Below are positions 32,213 through 40,448 of a stretch of 64,000 bases of DNA, piece after piece. The notes under the pieces are model-generated. The model saw nothing but the letters and a program-made list of their open reading frames with translations, made no database searches and had not been told where the DNA came from. How positions within the stretch are numbered: the first letter of the stretch is position 1; every line of letters begins with the position of its first letter. The position numbers and the translations under genes are program-made. The stretch lies in the NCBI RefSeq assembly GCF_029581275.1, contig NZ_CP120742.1, positions 4,216,501-4,280,500 of the forward strand, read 5' to 3'. The DNA comes from Micromonospora sp. WMMD1155 (GTDB taxonomy: Bacteria; Actinomycetota; Actinomycetes; Mycobacteriales; Micromonosporaceae).

Positions 32213-33440
32213 GACCGACGTGGTCGTCGTCGGCGGCGGCCTGGCCGGGCTCGCCGCCGCCCGCCGGCTGCACCGCGCCGGGGTGCCCTGGCGGTTGCTG
32301 GAGGCCAGCGGTCGGCTCGGCGGCCGGGTCGCCACCGACGTGGTCGACGGCTACCTCATCGACCGGGGCTTCCAGGTGCTCAACACCGCGTACCCGCGGC
32401 TCGGCACGCTGCTCGACACCGACCGCCTCGACCTCGGGTACTTCACCTCCGGTGTGCTGGTCCGCAAGGGCGACACCCTGTCGCGGCTGGTCAACCCGCT
32501 GCGCGAACCGACCGGCGGGCCGGGCACCGCACTCGCCGGTGTCGGCTCGCTGCGTGACCGGCTGCGGTTCGCCGCGCTCGCCGCGGGCTGCGCCACACTG
32601 CCCGCGGCCCGGCTCCTCGCCGCGCCGGAGACCACCGCCGAGACGGCGTTACGCCGGGCGGGCCTGTCCGACGCGATCATCGAAGAGCTGCTGCGGCCCT
32701 TCCTGTCCGGCGTGTTCATCGACCGGGAGCTGGCCACCTCCAGCCACGTGCTCGCGATGGTGCTGCGCTCCTTCGCCCGTGGCCGCATCGGCCTGCCCGC
32801 CGAGGGGATGGCCGCGCTGCCCCGGGCCATCGCCGCCCCGCTCCCCGCCGACCTGCTCGACCTGGACACCCCGGTCGCCGAGGTCGCCCCGGGCCGGGTC
32901 CGCACCCAGGCCGGCGACGTCCGCTGCCGGGCCGTCGTGGTCGCGGTCGACCCGCCCGCCGCGTCCGCCCTGCTTTCGGCGGTGACGACGGTACGCATGC
33001 ACAGCTACACCACCTACTACCACAGCGCATCCGAGCCGCCGCTCACCGAACCGATCCTGCTGGTCGACGGGGAGCGGCGGGAGATCGTGGCGAACACGGT
33101 GGTGCTCAGCAACGCGGCACCCACGTACGCCCCGGCCGGACGGCACCTGATCGCCACGTCGGTGGTCGGCCCGACCGCCCCACCCGAGCCGACCATCCGG
33201 GCCGAGTTGACCCGGCTGTACGGTCAGTCCACAGCCGACTGGACACACCTCACCACAGTCGCCGTGCCGCAGGCGCTACCCGCCGCGCCACCACCGCAGG
33301 GGCGGCTGCGCAAACCCGTGTCACTGGGGGAGGGGCTGTTCGTGGCCGGTGACCACCGGGACAGCCCGTCCATCCAGGGCGCTCTCGCCAGCGGTTGGCG
33401 GGCCGCCGGGGCGGTGCTGGAGGAGCTGCGCGCCGGCTGA
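32202..33440 (+). CDS. FAD-dependent amine-oxidase/protoporphyrinogen-oxidase-like protein
   Basis: A 412-aa flavoprotein. VVVVGGGLAGLAAARRL is the FAD dinucleotide fold, LLEASGRLGGRVATD the GR-type motif, and the C-terminal GEGLFVAGDHRDSPSIQGALASG the FAD-sealing motif of amine oxidases. Residues DRGFQVLNTAYP are typical of the NAD(P)-binding phytoene-desaturase-like subgroup. ATG 32202 follows GGGAGG and sits inside the end of the MMPL gene, implying coupled expression. The substrate is unknown. Confidence 0.92.
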   Translation: MPAETDVVVVGGGLAGLAAARRLHRAGVPWRLLEASGRLGGRVATDVVDGYLIDRGFQVLNTAYPRLGTLLDTDRLDLGYFTSGVLVRKGDTLSRLVNPLREPTGGPGTALAGVGSLRDRLRFAALAAGCATLPAARLLAAPETTAETALRRAGLSDAIIEELLRPFLSGVFIDRELATSSHVLAMVLRSFARGRIGLPAEGMAALPRAIAAPLPADLLDLDTPVAEVAPGRVRTQAGDVRCRAVVVAVDPPAASALLSAVTTVRMHSYTTYYHSASEPPLTEPILLVDGERREIVANTVVLSNAAPTYAPAGRHLIATSVVGPTAPPEPTIRAELTRLYGQSTADWTHLTTVAVPQALPAAPPPQGRLRKPVSLGEGLFVAGDHRDSPSIQGALASGWRAAGAVLEELRAG

Positions 33441-33495
33441 ACCCGGCCCGAAACGGGGCCTACGCGGCGCTTGTTGATCACTTATGATCCCCGCC

Positions 33496-34443
33496 ATGCC
33501 CGCCCCTCTGCCAGCCCCCACCTTCGATGCCGGTGCCGCGTACCCCGAGGTCAACGACCTCCGCAAGGCGCTCGACGCCGCCGACTGGCCCGCCGTGCGG
33601 GCGCTGTTCGCCGACCGCGACCCCGCCTTCCGCACACTGCTCGTCGCCGCCGCCGGGGAACAGGAGGGAACCGAGCCGTTCCTCCGGCGGGTGTACGACG
33701 AGGACCCCTCCGACGCCCTCGCCGGGACGCTGCTCGGAAACTGCCTCATCCGTACCGGCTGGCGGATCCGCAGCGCCGCCCGGGCCCAGCACGTCAGCCG
33801 GAGCCAGTTCGACCAGTTCCACGACCACCTGCGACGAGCTGAGCAAGTGCTCATCGACGTCACCGCCCGGCACGAGGACGACGCGGCGGCCTGGACACAG
33901 CGGATCACCATCGCCAGGGGCCTGCAACTCGGCCAGAACGAGGCTCGTCGCCGCTACGACCGGCTCGCCCGAAGCCACCCCCACCACCTGCCCGCGCAGG
34001 CCAGCCTGCTCCAACAGCTCTGCCCGAAGTGGAGCGGCGACTGGGACCGGGCCTTCGGCTTCGCCCGGGAGTGCGCCGAGGCCGCGCCCGACGGGGCACC
34101 CAACGGCGCGCTCGTCGCCGAGGCGCACCTGGAACGCTGGCTGGACTTCGACACCGAACGGGAACGCACGGAGTACCTGCGCAGCACGCCGGTCGTGGAC
34201 GAGATCATGCGGTGTGGGCGACGGTCGGTGCTGCACCCCGACTACGTCGACCGAGGGGACTGGGTCTGGGTCCGTTCGACGTTCGCGTTGATGTTCAGCC
34301 TGACCGGGCAGTGGTCCGCCGCCGCCGGCCAGTTCACCGTCCTCGGCAACCTCGGCAGCGAATACCCCTGGGCCTACGTGGACGGGACCGAGGGCTTCAC
34401 CAAGTTCCGCGCCGAGGCGTACGCGAAGGGTGGTCGTTCGTGA
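33496..34443 (+). CDS. TPR-like cytosolic protein of unknown function
   Basis: A 315-aa helical protein with repeated helix pairs (LRKALDAADWPAVRALFADRD; AAAWTQRITIARGLQLGQNEARR; GQWSAAAGQFTVLGNLG) like tetratricopeptide or DUF4034-type proteins. There is no signal peptide or catalytic motif. TATGAT (33483-33488) lies seven bases before ATG 33496, which suggests a leaderless transcript from there; ATG 33484 in the same frame is the alternative. Its stop overlaps the GTG start of the M16 peptidase gene, so the two proteins are probably made together and interact. Confidence 0.8.
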   Translation: MPAPLPAPTFDAGAAYPEVNDLRKALDAADWPAVRALFADRDPAFRTLLVAAAGEQEGTEPFLRRVYDEDPSDALAGTLLGNCLIRTGWRIRSAARAQHVSRSQFDQFHDHLRRAEQVLIDVTARHEDDAAAWTQRITIARGLQLGQNEARRRYDRLARSHPHHLPAQASLLQQLCPKWSGDWDRAFGFARECAEAAPDGAPNGALVAEAHLERWLDFDTERERTEYLRSTPVVDEIMRCGRRSVLHPDYVDRGDWVWVRSTFALMFSLTGQWSAAAGQFTVLGNLGSEYPWAYVDGTEGFTKFRAEAYAKGGRS

Positions 34444-36125
34444 TCCAGCACCTGGACGTGGACGGGGTGCCCACGCTGCTCGCCCCCACCGGCGGGCCCA
34501 TGCACGCCGGGCTGACCTTCCGGGTCGGCACCGCCGACGAGACGCTCGCCCGCTCCGGCATCACCCACCTCATCGAACACCTCGCGCTCGCCCCGCTCGG
34601 CCTGGCCGACTACCACGTGAACGGCGCGACCGCCCCCGCGTACACCACCTTCCACACCCAGGGCTCCGAGGCGGACATCGCGGCGTTCCTCACCGCCGTC
34701 TGCGCGCACCTCTCCGACCTGCCGGTCGCGCGGCTCGACGTCGAGAAGGAGATCCTGCGCACCGAATGGAGCAGCCGAGGCTCCGCCGCCGTCGACGACA
34801 TCCCGCTGTGGCGCTACGGCGCCCGCGACTTCGGCCTGAGCAGCTACCCGGAGTGGGGCCTGGGCGCGCTCACCGCCGACGACCTGCGGCAGTGGGCGGC
34901 GCGCTGGTTCACCAGGGAGAACGCCGTGCTCTGGATCGCCGGTGACCGGGTGCCCGCCGGGCTGCGCCTCACCCTGCCCAACGGGGTCCGGCAGCCGGTG
35001 CCGGTGGCGTCGTCGGCGCTGCCGACCACCCCGGCGTACTTCGTCAGCGGCGCCCGCGCCGTGGTACTCGACTCGGTGGTCCGCCGCACCACCGCCGCCA
35101 GCACCTTCGCCGGGGTGCTGGAACGCGAGCTGTACCGGTCACTGCGCCAGGACGCCGGTCTCTCCTACACCACCACCACTGCGTACGAGCCGCGCGGCGA
35201 CGGGTACGCCACACTGCGGGCACTCGCCGACGCGCTGGCGGAGAAGCAGGACGCCGTGCTCGGCGGCTTCGTCGACGTACTCGCCAAGATGCGGGTCGGC
35301 CGGATCGAACAGGCGGACCTCGACGCCACGATCGCCAAGCGGGAGGACCTCCTCGCCACCACCGAGGTGGACGCCGCGCGGCTCCCCGGGTACGCCCTCA
35401 ACCTGCTGACCGGGCAGCCGAACCTCACCGTCGACGAGTACCGGGCCGAACTGAAGGCCGTCACCGTCGCCGACCTGCACGACGTGGCCGGGGAGGTGAT
35501 GACCTCGGCGCTGCTGATGGTGCCCGGCGGCCACAGCGCCGACTGGGCCGGCTTCACCGCCGCACCCACCCATTCCGCCGACACCGTCGACGGCCCCACG
35601 TACCGCGCGCGGGAAGGCGCCGGTGGAGTCCGCCTCGGCGTCGACGGTGTGACCTACCTGCGGCCGGACGGGCACCTGACCGTCCGCTACGCCGACTGCG
35701 CCGCCATGCTCGCCTGGCCCGACGGCGCGCGGCAACTCATCGGCACGGACGCCATCGTGCTGCACATCGAGCCGACCATGCTCGGGTTGCCCCCGGGGAC
35801 GATCCAGGCCATCGACGCCGGTGTGCCGGCCGACCGGCAGGTCACCATGCCGGCCCGCAGCGCGGACCAGATCCCGCAGCCCAGGCCCATCGAGCGTCAG
35901 CCCGAACCCGCCAGGCGCTCCTGGTGGGAGGTCCCGGTGATGGTGCTCAGCGGGCTCGGCACCCTGCTCATGGGCGGCTTCTGCCTGCTGCTCACCGTCG
36001 GGATGTTCGCCGCCGAGGAGAGTTCGGAGGACGACGCGTGGTTCTGGGGCGTCATCGCGGTCGGATGGGTGCTCACTGTTATCCTCGCGTTGCCCATCGT
36101 GCTGCTGAAGCGACGACGGCGGTGA
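34440..36125 (+). CDS. Membrane-anchored M16-family (insulinase-like) zinc peptidase
   Basis: A 561-aa protein. The inverted zinc motif HxxEH is present as THLIEHLAL (about residue 43), and the third ligand is probably a Glu in DVEKEILRTEWSS, 60 residues later. The second M16 half (about 200-400) has the usual AGLSYTTTTAYEPRGDG segment. Two C-terminal membrane helices (about 498-520 and 537-556) separated by an acidic loop tether it to the membrane, unusual for M16 enzymes. GTG 34440 overlaps the preceding stop. The substrate is unknown. Confidence 0.88.
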   Translation: MIQHLDVDGVPTLLAPTGGPMHAGLTFRVGTADETLARSGITHLIEHLALAPLGLADYHVNGATAPAYTTFHTQGSEADIAAFLTAVCAHLSDLPVARLDVEKEILRTEWSSRGSAAVDDIPLWRYGARDFGLSSYPEWGLGALTADDLRQWAARWFTRENAVLWIAGDRVPAGLRLTLPNGVRQPVPVASSALPTTPAYFVSGARAVVLDSVVRRTTAASTFAGVLERELYRSLRQDAGLSYTTTTAYEPRGDGYATLRALADALAEKQDAVLGGFVDVLAKMRVGRIEQADLDATIAKREDLLATTEVDAARLPGYALNLLTGQPNLTVDEYRAELKAVTVADLHDVAGEVMTSALLMVPGGHSADWAGFTAAPTHSADTVDGPTYRAREGAGGVRLGVDGVTYLRPDGHLTVRYADCAAMLAWPDGARQLIGTDAIVLHIEPTMLGLPPGTIQAIDAGVPADRQVTMPARSADQIPQPRPIERQPEPARRSWWEVPVMVLSGLGTLLMGGFCLLLTVGMFAAEESSEDDAWFWGVIAVGWVLTVILALPIVLLKRRRR

Positions 36126-36191
36126 TGAGGTGGGGCCGGATCGCTGCTGGCCCGTGATCCACCGGCCGGGATAAGATCCGGCGCGGTGTGA

Positions 36192-36268
36192 GGGGCGGTA
36201 GCTCAGCCGGTTAGAGCAGGGGACTCATAATCCCTCGGTCGCGGGTTCGAGTCCCGCCCGCCCCACCA
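36192..36268 (+). tRNA. tRNA-Met (anticodon CAT), elongator type
   Basis: Cloverleaf: acceptor GGGGCGG/CCGCCCC with discriminator A and encoded CCA, D arm GCTCAGCCGGTTAGAGC, anticodon loop CTCATAA on GGGGA/TCCCT, T arm GCGGGTTCGAGTCCCGC. The G1-C72 pair rules out an initiator. A CAT anticodon could also be a lysidine-modified tRNA-Ile2, but the anticodon-loop context fits the actinobacterial elongator Met tRNA better. Confidence 0.93.
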
Positions 36269-36557
36269 ACTTGTCCCTGGTGAGCCTTGGTGTCGACGTG
36301 CCAGGCGAACCGCGTCGAGGTCCGGACCGACGCCTCCAGTCCGCACTGAGCCCGCAGCAGCACGGCCCGCCGCCCGGTGGAGGAGAGTCCGCGTACCCCG
36401 GTCAGGACTTCACGTTTTGCTGAGACGGGAGCAAGCGACGTCCTCGAAGAGGCCCGTTCCACGATGTGCGGACTCACGGTGCAATCGGCTTCGGGCAGAG
36501 GAGCGGTACGTGGTGCGGCGGTGGCGTGGGTTCGTAATGGGTGCGAGAATCGCCCAT
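36269..36557. other. Intergenic region after tRNA-Met
   Basis: About 290 bases with no gene I can support. Short open frames exist on both strands, but none has a recognisable product or a ribosome binding site. Confidence 0.35.
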
Positions 36558-36779
36558 ATGAAGCCGGCCAAGAACCCGTGGTGGCAGGCAGCACAGACTC
36601 CGCGACAGGGTTTCATCACCGGGGGCGTCTGGCTCTTCGTGGCCGCCGGATGGCTGGTCCTGGCCGTCGGAGACCCCTCGCCCTGGCGTTGGGCGTTCGC
36701 CGCAGCGTGGGCGGTCATCGGTGTGGGCTATCTGGTGTCCGCCGTGGTGCTGCGGCGACGGCAGCGCGACTCGGGTTAG
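36558..36779 (+). CDS. Small two-TM membrane protein
   Basis: A 73-aa protein: a polar start (MKPAKNPWWQAAQTPRQG), two hydrophobic helices (TGGVWLFVAAGWLVLAVG and WAFAAAWAVIGVGYLVSAVV) and a basic tail RRRQRDSG. ATG 36558 is chosen for its typical N terminus; ATG 36537 is in frame. The frame is open further upstream, but that part looks non-coding. Function unknown. Confidence 0.65.
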   Translation: MKPAKNPWWQAAQTPRQGFITGGVWLFVAAGWLVLAVGDPSPWRWAFAAAWAVIGVGYLVSAVVLRRRQRDSG

Positions 36780-36827
36780 GGCAGGTCCGAAGCCGCTGTC
36801 CGGGGCGATCCGGCCCCGGAAACCACG

Positions 36828-37207
36828 TCACATCTTGAGGACATCCACGTCGTACAACGCTATCGACGCGTCGCGGGAGGCTAAGGCCATCCCTTCGACG
36901 GACGCCTGTGCCACCAGCATGCGGTCGAAGATCGCGGTGATGCAGTGGTAGGCGGCCCGCGACGATGGCGTGGGCGTGGGCGTGGGTCACCGGAAGTTCG
37001 CGAAAGCCGATGTTCCGTGCGCGCTCGGCCAGGTCAGGAGGGCCGATGAGCTTTCCCCGCGCTCTGCTTGATCGTGATCTCCCACAGGCTGACCGGGGAG
37101 AGGAAGATGTCCGGGTCGTGGCGTAACCGATCGAGGAACTCGTCGCCGAGAGTTTTATCGCCCGTGATGGCCCGCAATGCGACATGAGTGTCCAATAACA
37201 GGGTCAT
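36828..37207 (-). pseudogene. vapC: PIN-domain toxin (VapC) pseudogene with two frameshifts
   Basis: Read across three frames, this stretch encodes a complete PIN toxin. MTLLLDTHVALRAITGD starts at 37207 and runs to SAGK; the frame then shifts (near 37052) to LIGPPDLAERARNIGFRELPVTHAHAHAI, and shifts again (near 36937) to FDRMLVAQASVEGMALASRD and a normal C terminus YDVDVLKM, stopping at 36828. All PIN acidic residues would be present if the frames were joined. The ATG overlaps the stop of the Phd-type antitoxin gene (ATGA). The gene is inactivated, or the assembly has two indel errors. Confidence 0.8.
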
Positions 37208-37458
37208 GCGCCGATGCCGAAGTCGCCCGCGATTTCGGCATTGGGTTGAGGTGAATCCCAGTCACCGGAGAGATCCACTTGGCCGGCCAGAGAGCCGACT
37301 GCGGTGCGGCTGGCTCGCCGCACCAACGGCACGACCTTCGCCACCGGAGTGCCTGCCCGGTCGATGATGATCTCTTCGCCGCGTTCCACCCGCTCGATGA
37401 TGCGCGACAGGTGTGTCTTGGCATCGTGCATGTTGTAGTGCACGGCCTCAGCCGACAT
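37204..37458 (-). CDS. Phd/YefM-family antitoxin
   Basis: An 84-aa antitoxin: VHYNMHDAKTHLSRIIERVERGEEIIIDRAGTPVAKVVPL is the Phd/YefM DNA-binding fold with its typical D-A-K-T-x-L-S start; the C-terminal part (QVDLSGDWDSPQPNAEIAGDFG) is the disordered toxin-binding arm. It starts at 37458 behind AGGAGG and a palindromic operator (37475-37489). The toxin gene downstream is broken, so this antitoxin now stands alone or serves another toxin. Confidence 0.9.
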   Translation of the reverse strand: MSAEAVHYNMHDAKTHLSRIIERVERGEEIIIDRAGTPVAKVVPLVRRASRTAVGSLAGQVDLSGDWDSPQPNAEIAGDFGIGA

Positions 37459-37474
37459 GACACAACCTCCTCGG

Positions 37475-37489
37475 TTAGCTAACAGCTAA
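37475..37489 (-). promoter_or_regulatory. Palindromic operator of the Phd-type antitoxin gene
   Basis: TTAGCT-AAC-AGCTAA forms a 15-base palindrome 16 bases upstream of the antitoxin start, placed for autorepression. The ten bases GGTTAGCTAA at 37473-37482 recur at 41369-41378. Confidence 0.6.
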
Positions 37490-37567
37490 GCTCGCCTTCT
37501 TCGAGGTGGCCCCGGATCTGTGGGCGACGATCTGGCGAGTCGTTCCGGAACCGCCGGCCGAGGACGC

Positions 37568-37584
37568 ATGCATAATGAATGCAT
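37568..37584 (+). promoter_or_regulatory. Operator/-10 region overlapping the FitA-type antitoxin start
   Basis: ATGCAT (37568-37573) and ATGCAT (37579-37584) flank AATGA, a 17-base palindrome that overlaps the start codon at 37583. CATAAT inside it (37571-37576) is a good -10 six bases before the ATG, so the transcript is probably leaderless and self-repressed. Confidence 0.6.
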
Positions 37585-37837
37585 GGTTGCACTTCAGATC
37601 AGGGGCGTGCCGGAAGAGGTACGAGACGCCTTAGCTGCCCAAGCCAAGGCACGCGGCCAGTCGCTCCAGGCGTACTTGCTGGAGTTGGTGGAGACCCAGG
37701 CTCGACGTCTACGGAACACGGCAACCCTTGAGCGCTTCGCCGGGCGGTCTGATGGTGCTCGCGCCCTTCCGGGGGAGAGTGCCGCCGAGTTGAGCGAGCA
37801 GCGGGAGCAGCGGGGACCCTGGGGCAGTGCCGCATGA
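37583..37837 (+). CDS. FitA-like ribbon-helix-helix antitoxin
   Basis: An 84-aa antitoxin. MVALQIRGVPEEVRDALAAQAKARGQSLQAYLLELVE is the ribbon-helix-helix DNA-binding domain of FitA-type antitoxins; the C-terminal half (GRSDGARALPGESAAELSEQREQRG) binds and blocks the toxin. The start at 37583 is fixed by the operator/-10 and by the domain. Its stop overlaps the toxin start (ATGA). Confidence 0.92.
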   Translation: MVALQIRGVPEEVRDALAAQAKARGQSLQAYLLELVETQARRLRNTATLERFAGRSDGARALPGESAAELSEQREQRGPWGSAA

Positions 37838-38235
37838 TCGTCGTTGATGCGTCAGTCCTGGCCGATGCTCTGGTCGACGACGGGCCGCTGGGTGACGCGG
37901 CGCGCGCGGAACTGACCGGAGATCCCCACTGGGCGGCGCCAGGGCATCTTCTGGTGGAAGTCATGTCGGTGATCAGGGGCAAGGTCCTTGGCGGCAAGCT
38001 CGGCCTTGCCCGCGCTCAAGAGGCTGTCGACACTCTGCCTTCACTCGTCATCGACGAGGTTGGCGTCTCGACGTTGCTCGACCGAATGTGGCAATTGCGG
38101 GGCAACGTCTCGGCCTACGACGCAGCGTATGTCGCGGCAGCCGAGTTGATGACCTGTCCACTGGTCACCGGTGATGGCCGGCTCGCCAAGGCCAGCGGGG
38201 TCCGCTGCGAGGTCCGACTGCTCGCGCCGAACTGA
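37834..38235 (+). CDS. vapC: PIN-domain ribonuclease toxin (VapC/FitB family)
   Basis: A 133-aa PIN toxin that cleaves RNA when freed from the antitoxin. The acidic active-site residues are in place: MIVVDASVLADAL (first Asp), HLLVEVMSVIRGK (Glu), SAYDAAYVAAAE (Asp) and PLVTGDGRLAKA (Asp). It is coupled to the antitoxin by an ATGA overlap and is intact, unlike the PIN gene 600 bases away. Confidence 0.93.
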   Translation: MIVVDASVLADALVDDGPLGDAARAELTGDPHWAAPGHLLVEVMSVIRGKVLGGKLGLARAQEAVDTLPSLVIDEVGVSTLLDRMWQLRGNVSAYDAAYVAAAELMTCPLVTGDGRLAKASGVRCEVRLLAPN

Positions 38236-38249
38236 CGGTGCTGCGGCAC

Positions 38250-38504
38250 CTACGGGTGATCCACGTACGATTGGGACGTGTCCGTCCACACGATCAAGAC
38301 GAACGCATGCCGCCCCTGAGTCGAGACGACGTAGCGAGGACGCTTCGTCCCGTCCGTCGTGAACAGGCTGACCGCCTCACACTGCTCGATCGGTGGCATC
38401 ACTTCGTCCTGGACCAACCGGTCCTCGTGCACCCTGGCGAGATCATCTGGGTCGAGGGCGACAACCTTCTGGTGCAGAGGGCCAGCGGGGTGGTGGATGC
38501 CCAT
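38250..38504 (-). CDS. Possible small protein; strand ambiguous
   Basis: Both strands are open here. On the minus strand an 84-aa product ends in a natural-looking strand-rich segment (KRPRYVVSTQGRHAFVLIVW); on the plus strand 38238-38525 gives a 95-aa product (HPGEIIWVEGDNLLVQRA). Third-base GC is similar on both. I prefer the minus strand because the N-terminal part of the plus product is Arg/His-rich and unprotein-like. No family recognised. Confidence 0.35.
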   Translation of the reverse strand: MGIHHPAGPLHQKVVALDPDDLARVHEDRLVQDEVMPPIEQCEAVSLFTTDGTKRPRYVVSTQGRHAFVLIVWTDTSQSYVDHP

Positions 38505-38561
38505 CCCGGCTTCACCAACCGCTGACCAGCCGGTCCGCCACGGGCATAGGCGGTCCGCTCG

Positions 38562-40448
38562 TCAGCCCATGGCGGGGAGCCGCAGTTCGAGTTCGATCGT
38601 CCGCACCGCCTTCTCGGGGCTGATGTCGAGCGGTTCGGGTCGTCCGGTCTGGTAGCCCTGTGCGAAGTCGACTCCACAGTTCTTCAGAAAGTCCAGCGTC
38701 TCCTCGTCCTGGACGTATTCGGCGGCAACGCGGATGCCGAGCGTCTGGCAGAGTTTCACCAGCATCGAGACGACGGCCTGGTCGGCCGGCGACCGGCAGA
38801 GATCGACGATGAACACGCCGTCGATCTTCACCAGGTCCACCGGAAGGTACTTCAGGTGAGCGAGCGCGCCGTAGCCCGTACCGAAGTCGTCAAGGGCGAG
38901 GTGGCAGCCGATCTCTCTGATTCCGGTCGCGAAGGCGAGGGCTTCGTTGCCGTTCTCGATGAGGGCGGTTTCGGTGATCTCGAAGGTCAGGCATTCCGGC
39001 TTCACCCCGTGTCGGCGGATCGCCTCGGTCACGTAGGTGAGCAGGCCCGGGTCGGCGAGCGACTTGCCGGAGATGTTGACCTGGTAGTGGGAGGTCTGCG
39101 CCCCTCGGCCGATCAGTTCGAGGGCGTGGTCGATGACCCACTTGTCCACGGTGAGGATCTCGCCGACGCGCTCGGCCATGTCGAGGAAGGCCCACGGTGC
39201 CGCGGACTCGCCCGTGTCGCTGCGGACTCGCAGCAGGATCTCGTGGCGAGTGACCTCGTTCAGTCGCAGGTCGACGATGGGCTGGGCGTAGAGGGCGAAC
39301 CTGTTGGTGGACACCGCCTGCCGTACCCGCGAACGGCATCTGTCTGTCCGGTCGTCGGTCGCCGCGGGTTCGGTCAGGACGCGGGTCTGTACACCGTTGC
39401 GGCGCGCGTCGCGCGCCGCGTGTTCGCCGTCGATGAGCAGGTCGAACCCGGTCGCCGCGATGTCGCTTCCGAAGAGTACGAGGCCCGCCCACGTGTTGAG
39501 CCGCACTGTGCGCTGCTGAACGCTGAACAGGTGGCGTCGGAAGGTGTCGACGATCCGGGCCGCCAGGGTCTCGGGAGGCTCGGCGTGCTCTGCGGTCGGA
39601 GCGAGGAGTACGCCCCAGAGGCCGGAGCCGACCACGCCACAGGTCACCTCATCGCCCACGATCGTTCGCAGGAGCCGTGCGACGTCTGCCGTCAGTCGGT
39701 CGTGGTTCTCGTCGGTGAGCGCGTCGGGTAGCCGGGTGGTGGGTTCGGTTGCCACGACGATGAGTGCCCCACCGGTGGTGCGGCGCGCGCGGTCGACCTT
39801 GTCGGTCAGGTAGCTGCGGGTCGGAAGCCCGCTGACGATGTCCAGCGCGCCCAGGTCGGCACACAGCATGTCGGTACGGGTGGCGAGCCGGCGACGTTCC
39901 TGCCGGGCGAGTTCGAGCGCGGTGACGTCCGCGCCGGTGGCGATGACCCCCGACGGTGCGCCGTCGGTGGTGAGGATTTCGATGTGGCAGTGCACGTGGC
40001 GCACGGCACCGCTCGGCTGGATCACCCTGAAGGTGACCTCGTCGGGGCGGCGGCGTCGCCATGCCGTTCGCACGACCTCACGAACGTGGTCCACGTCCGC
40101 GTGGTGGACGAGGTGGGCAAGTGTTCCGGGGGTGAGGCGCAGTGTCCCGGGCGCGTGCCCGAATATCATCGCCATCTCGTCCGACCAGGAGAGACGCCCG
40201 GCATCGTCGATCGTCCAGGTGATCGTGCCGAGCTGTGCGAGCTGCGCGGCCCGAGCGACTCTGGTCGCCTCGTCGACGACCGAGGTCAGCGGATCGACGA
40301 GGTCAGAATCGACGATGATCTCGTATCCGTTGGCGACGGCCAGGTCGTACTCGCTCTGCGCGGCCCGTGCCACGCGGCGGGCACGGGCGAGTTCCAGCGG
40401 ACTGGGTCGGCTGATCTCGGCCAACGCCAGAATGTCATCGAGGTCCAC
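38562..40448 (-). CDS. PAS - degenerate GGDEF - EAL cyclic-di-GMP phosphodiesterase
   Basis: A 628-aa cytosolic signalling protein. A PAS domain (about 75-190: LGTITWTIDDAGRLSWSDEM; HADVDHVREVV) is followed by a GGDEF-like fold without the active motif (SGLPTRSYLTDKV; SGLWGVLL in place of GGDEF) at about 195-360. An EAL domain (365-620) keeps every catalytic residue: EILLRV, YQVNISGKSL, FEITETA, DDFGTGYGAL, VKIDGVFI, AEYVQDEE and AQGYQTGRP. It should therefore hydrolyse c-di-GMP. GTG 40448 follows GGGAGG and overlaps the end of the sigma factor gene; the frame upstream of it is a shadow. Confidence 0.92.
   Translation of the reverse strand: MDLDDILALAEISRPSPLELARARRVARAAQSEYDLAVANGYEIIVDSDLVDPLTSVVDEATRVARAAQLAQLGTITWTIDDAGRLSWSDEMAMIFGHAPGTLRLTPGTLAHLVHHADVDHVREVVRTAWRRRRPDEVTFRVIQPSGAVRHVHCHIEILTTDGAPSGVIATGADVTALELARQERRRLATRTDMLCADLGALDIVSGLPTRSYLTDKVDRARRTTGGALIVVATEPTTRLPDALTDENHDRLTADVARLLRTIVGDEVTCGVVGSGLWGVLLAPTAEHAEPPETLAARIVDTFRRHLFSVQQRTVRLNTWAGLVLFGSDIAATGFDLLIDGEHAARDARRNGVQTRVLTEPAATDDRTDRCRSRVRQAVSTNRFALYAQPIVDLRLNEVTRHEILLRVRSDTGESAAPWAFLDMAERVGEILTVDKWVIDHALELIGRGAQTSHYQVNISGKSLADPGLLTYVTEAIRRHGVKPECLTFEITETALIENGNEALAFATGIREIGCHLALDDFGTGYGALAHLKYLPVDLVKIDGVFIVDLCRSPADQAVVSMLVKLCQTLGIRVAAEYVQDEETLDFLKNCGVDFAQGYQTGRPEPLDISPEKAVRTIELELRLPAMG

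Noticed and set aside
36211..36594. Minus-strand frame behind tRNA-Met as an integrase remnant
   Set aside because: No Arg-His-Arg-Tyr integrase motif and no direct repeat of the tRNA 3' end could be seen in the window.
38238..38525. Plus-strand gene directly behind the VapC toxin
   Set aside because: Its N-terminal third is unprotein-like and the opposite strand is at least as plausible; listed once as ambiguous.
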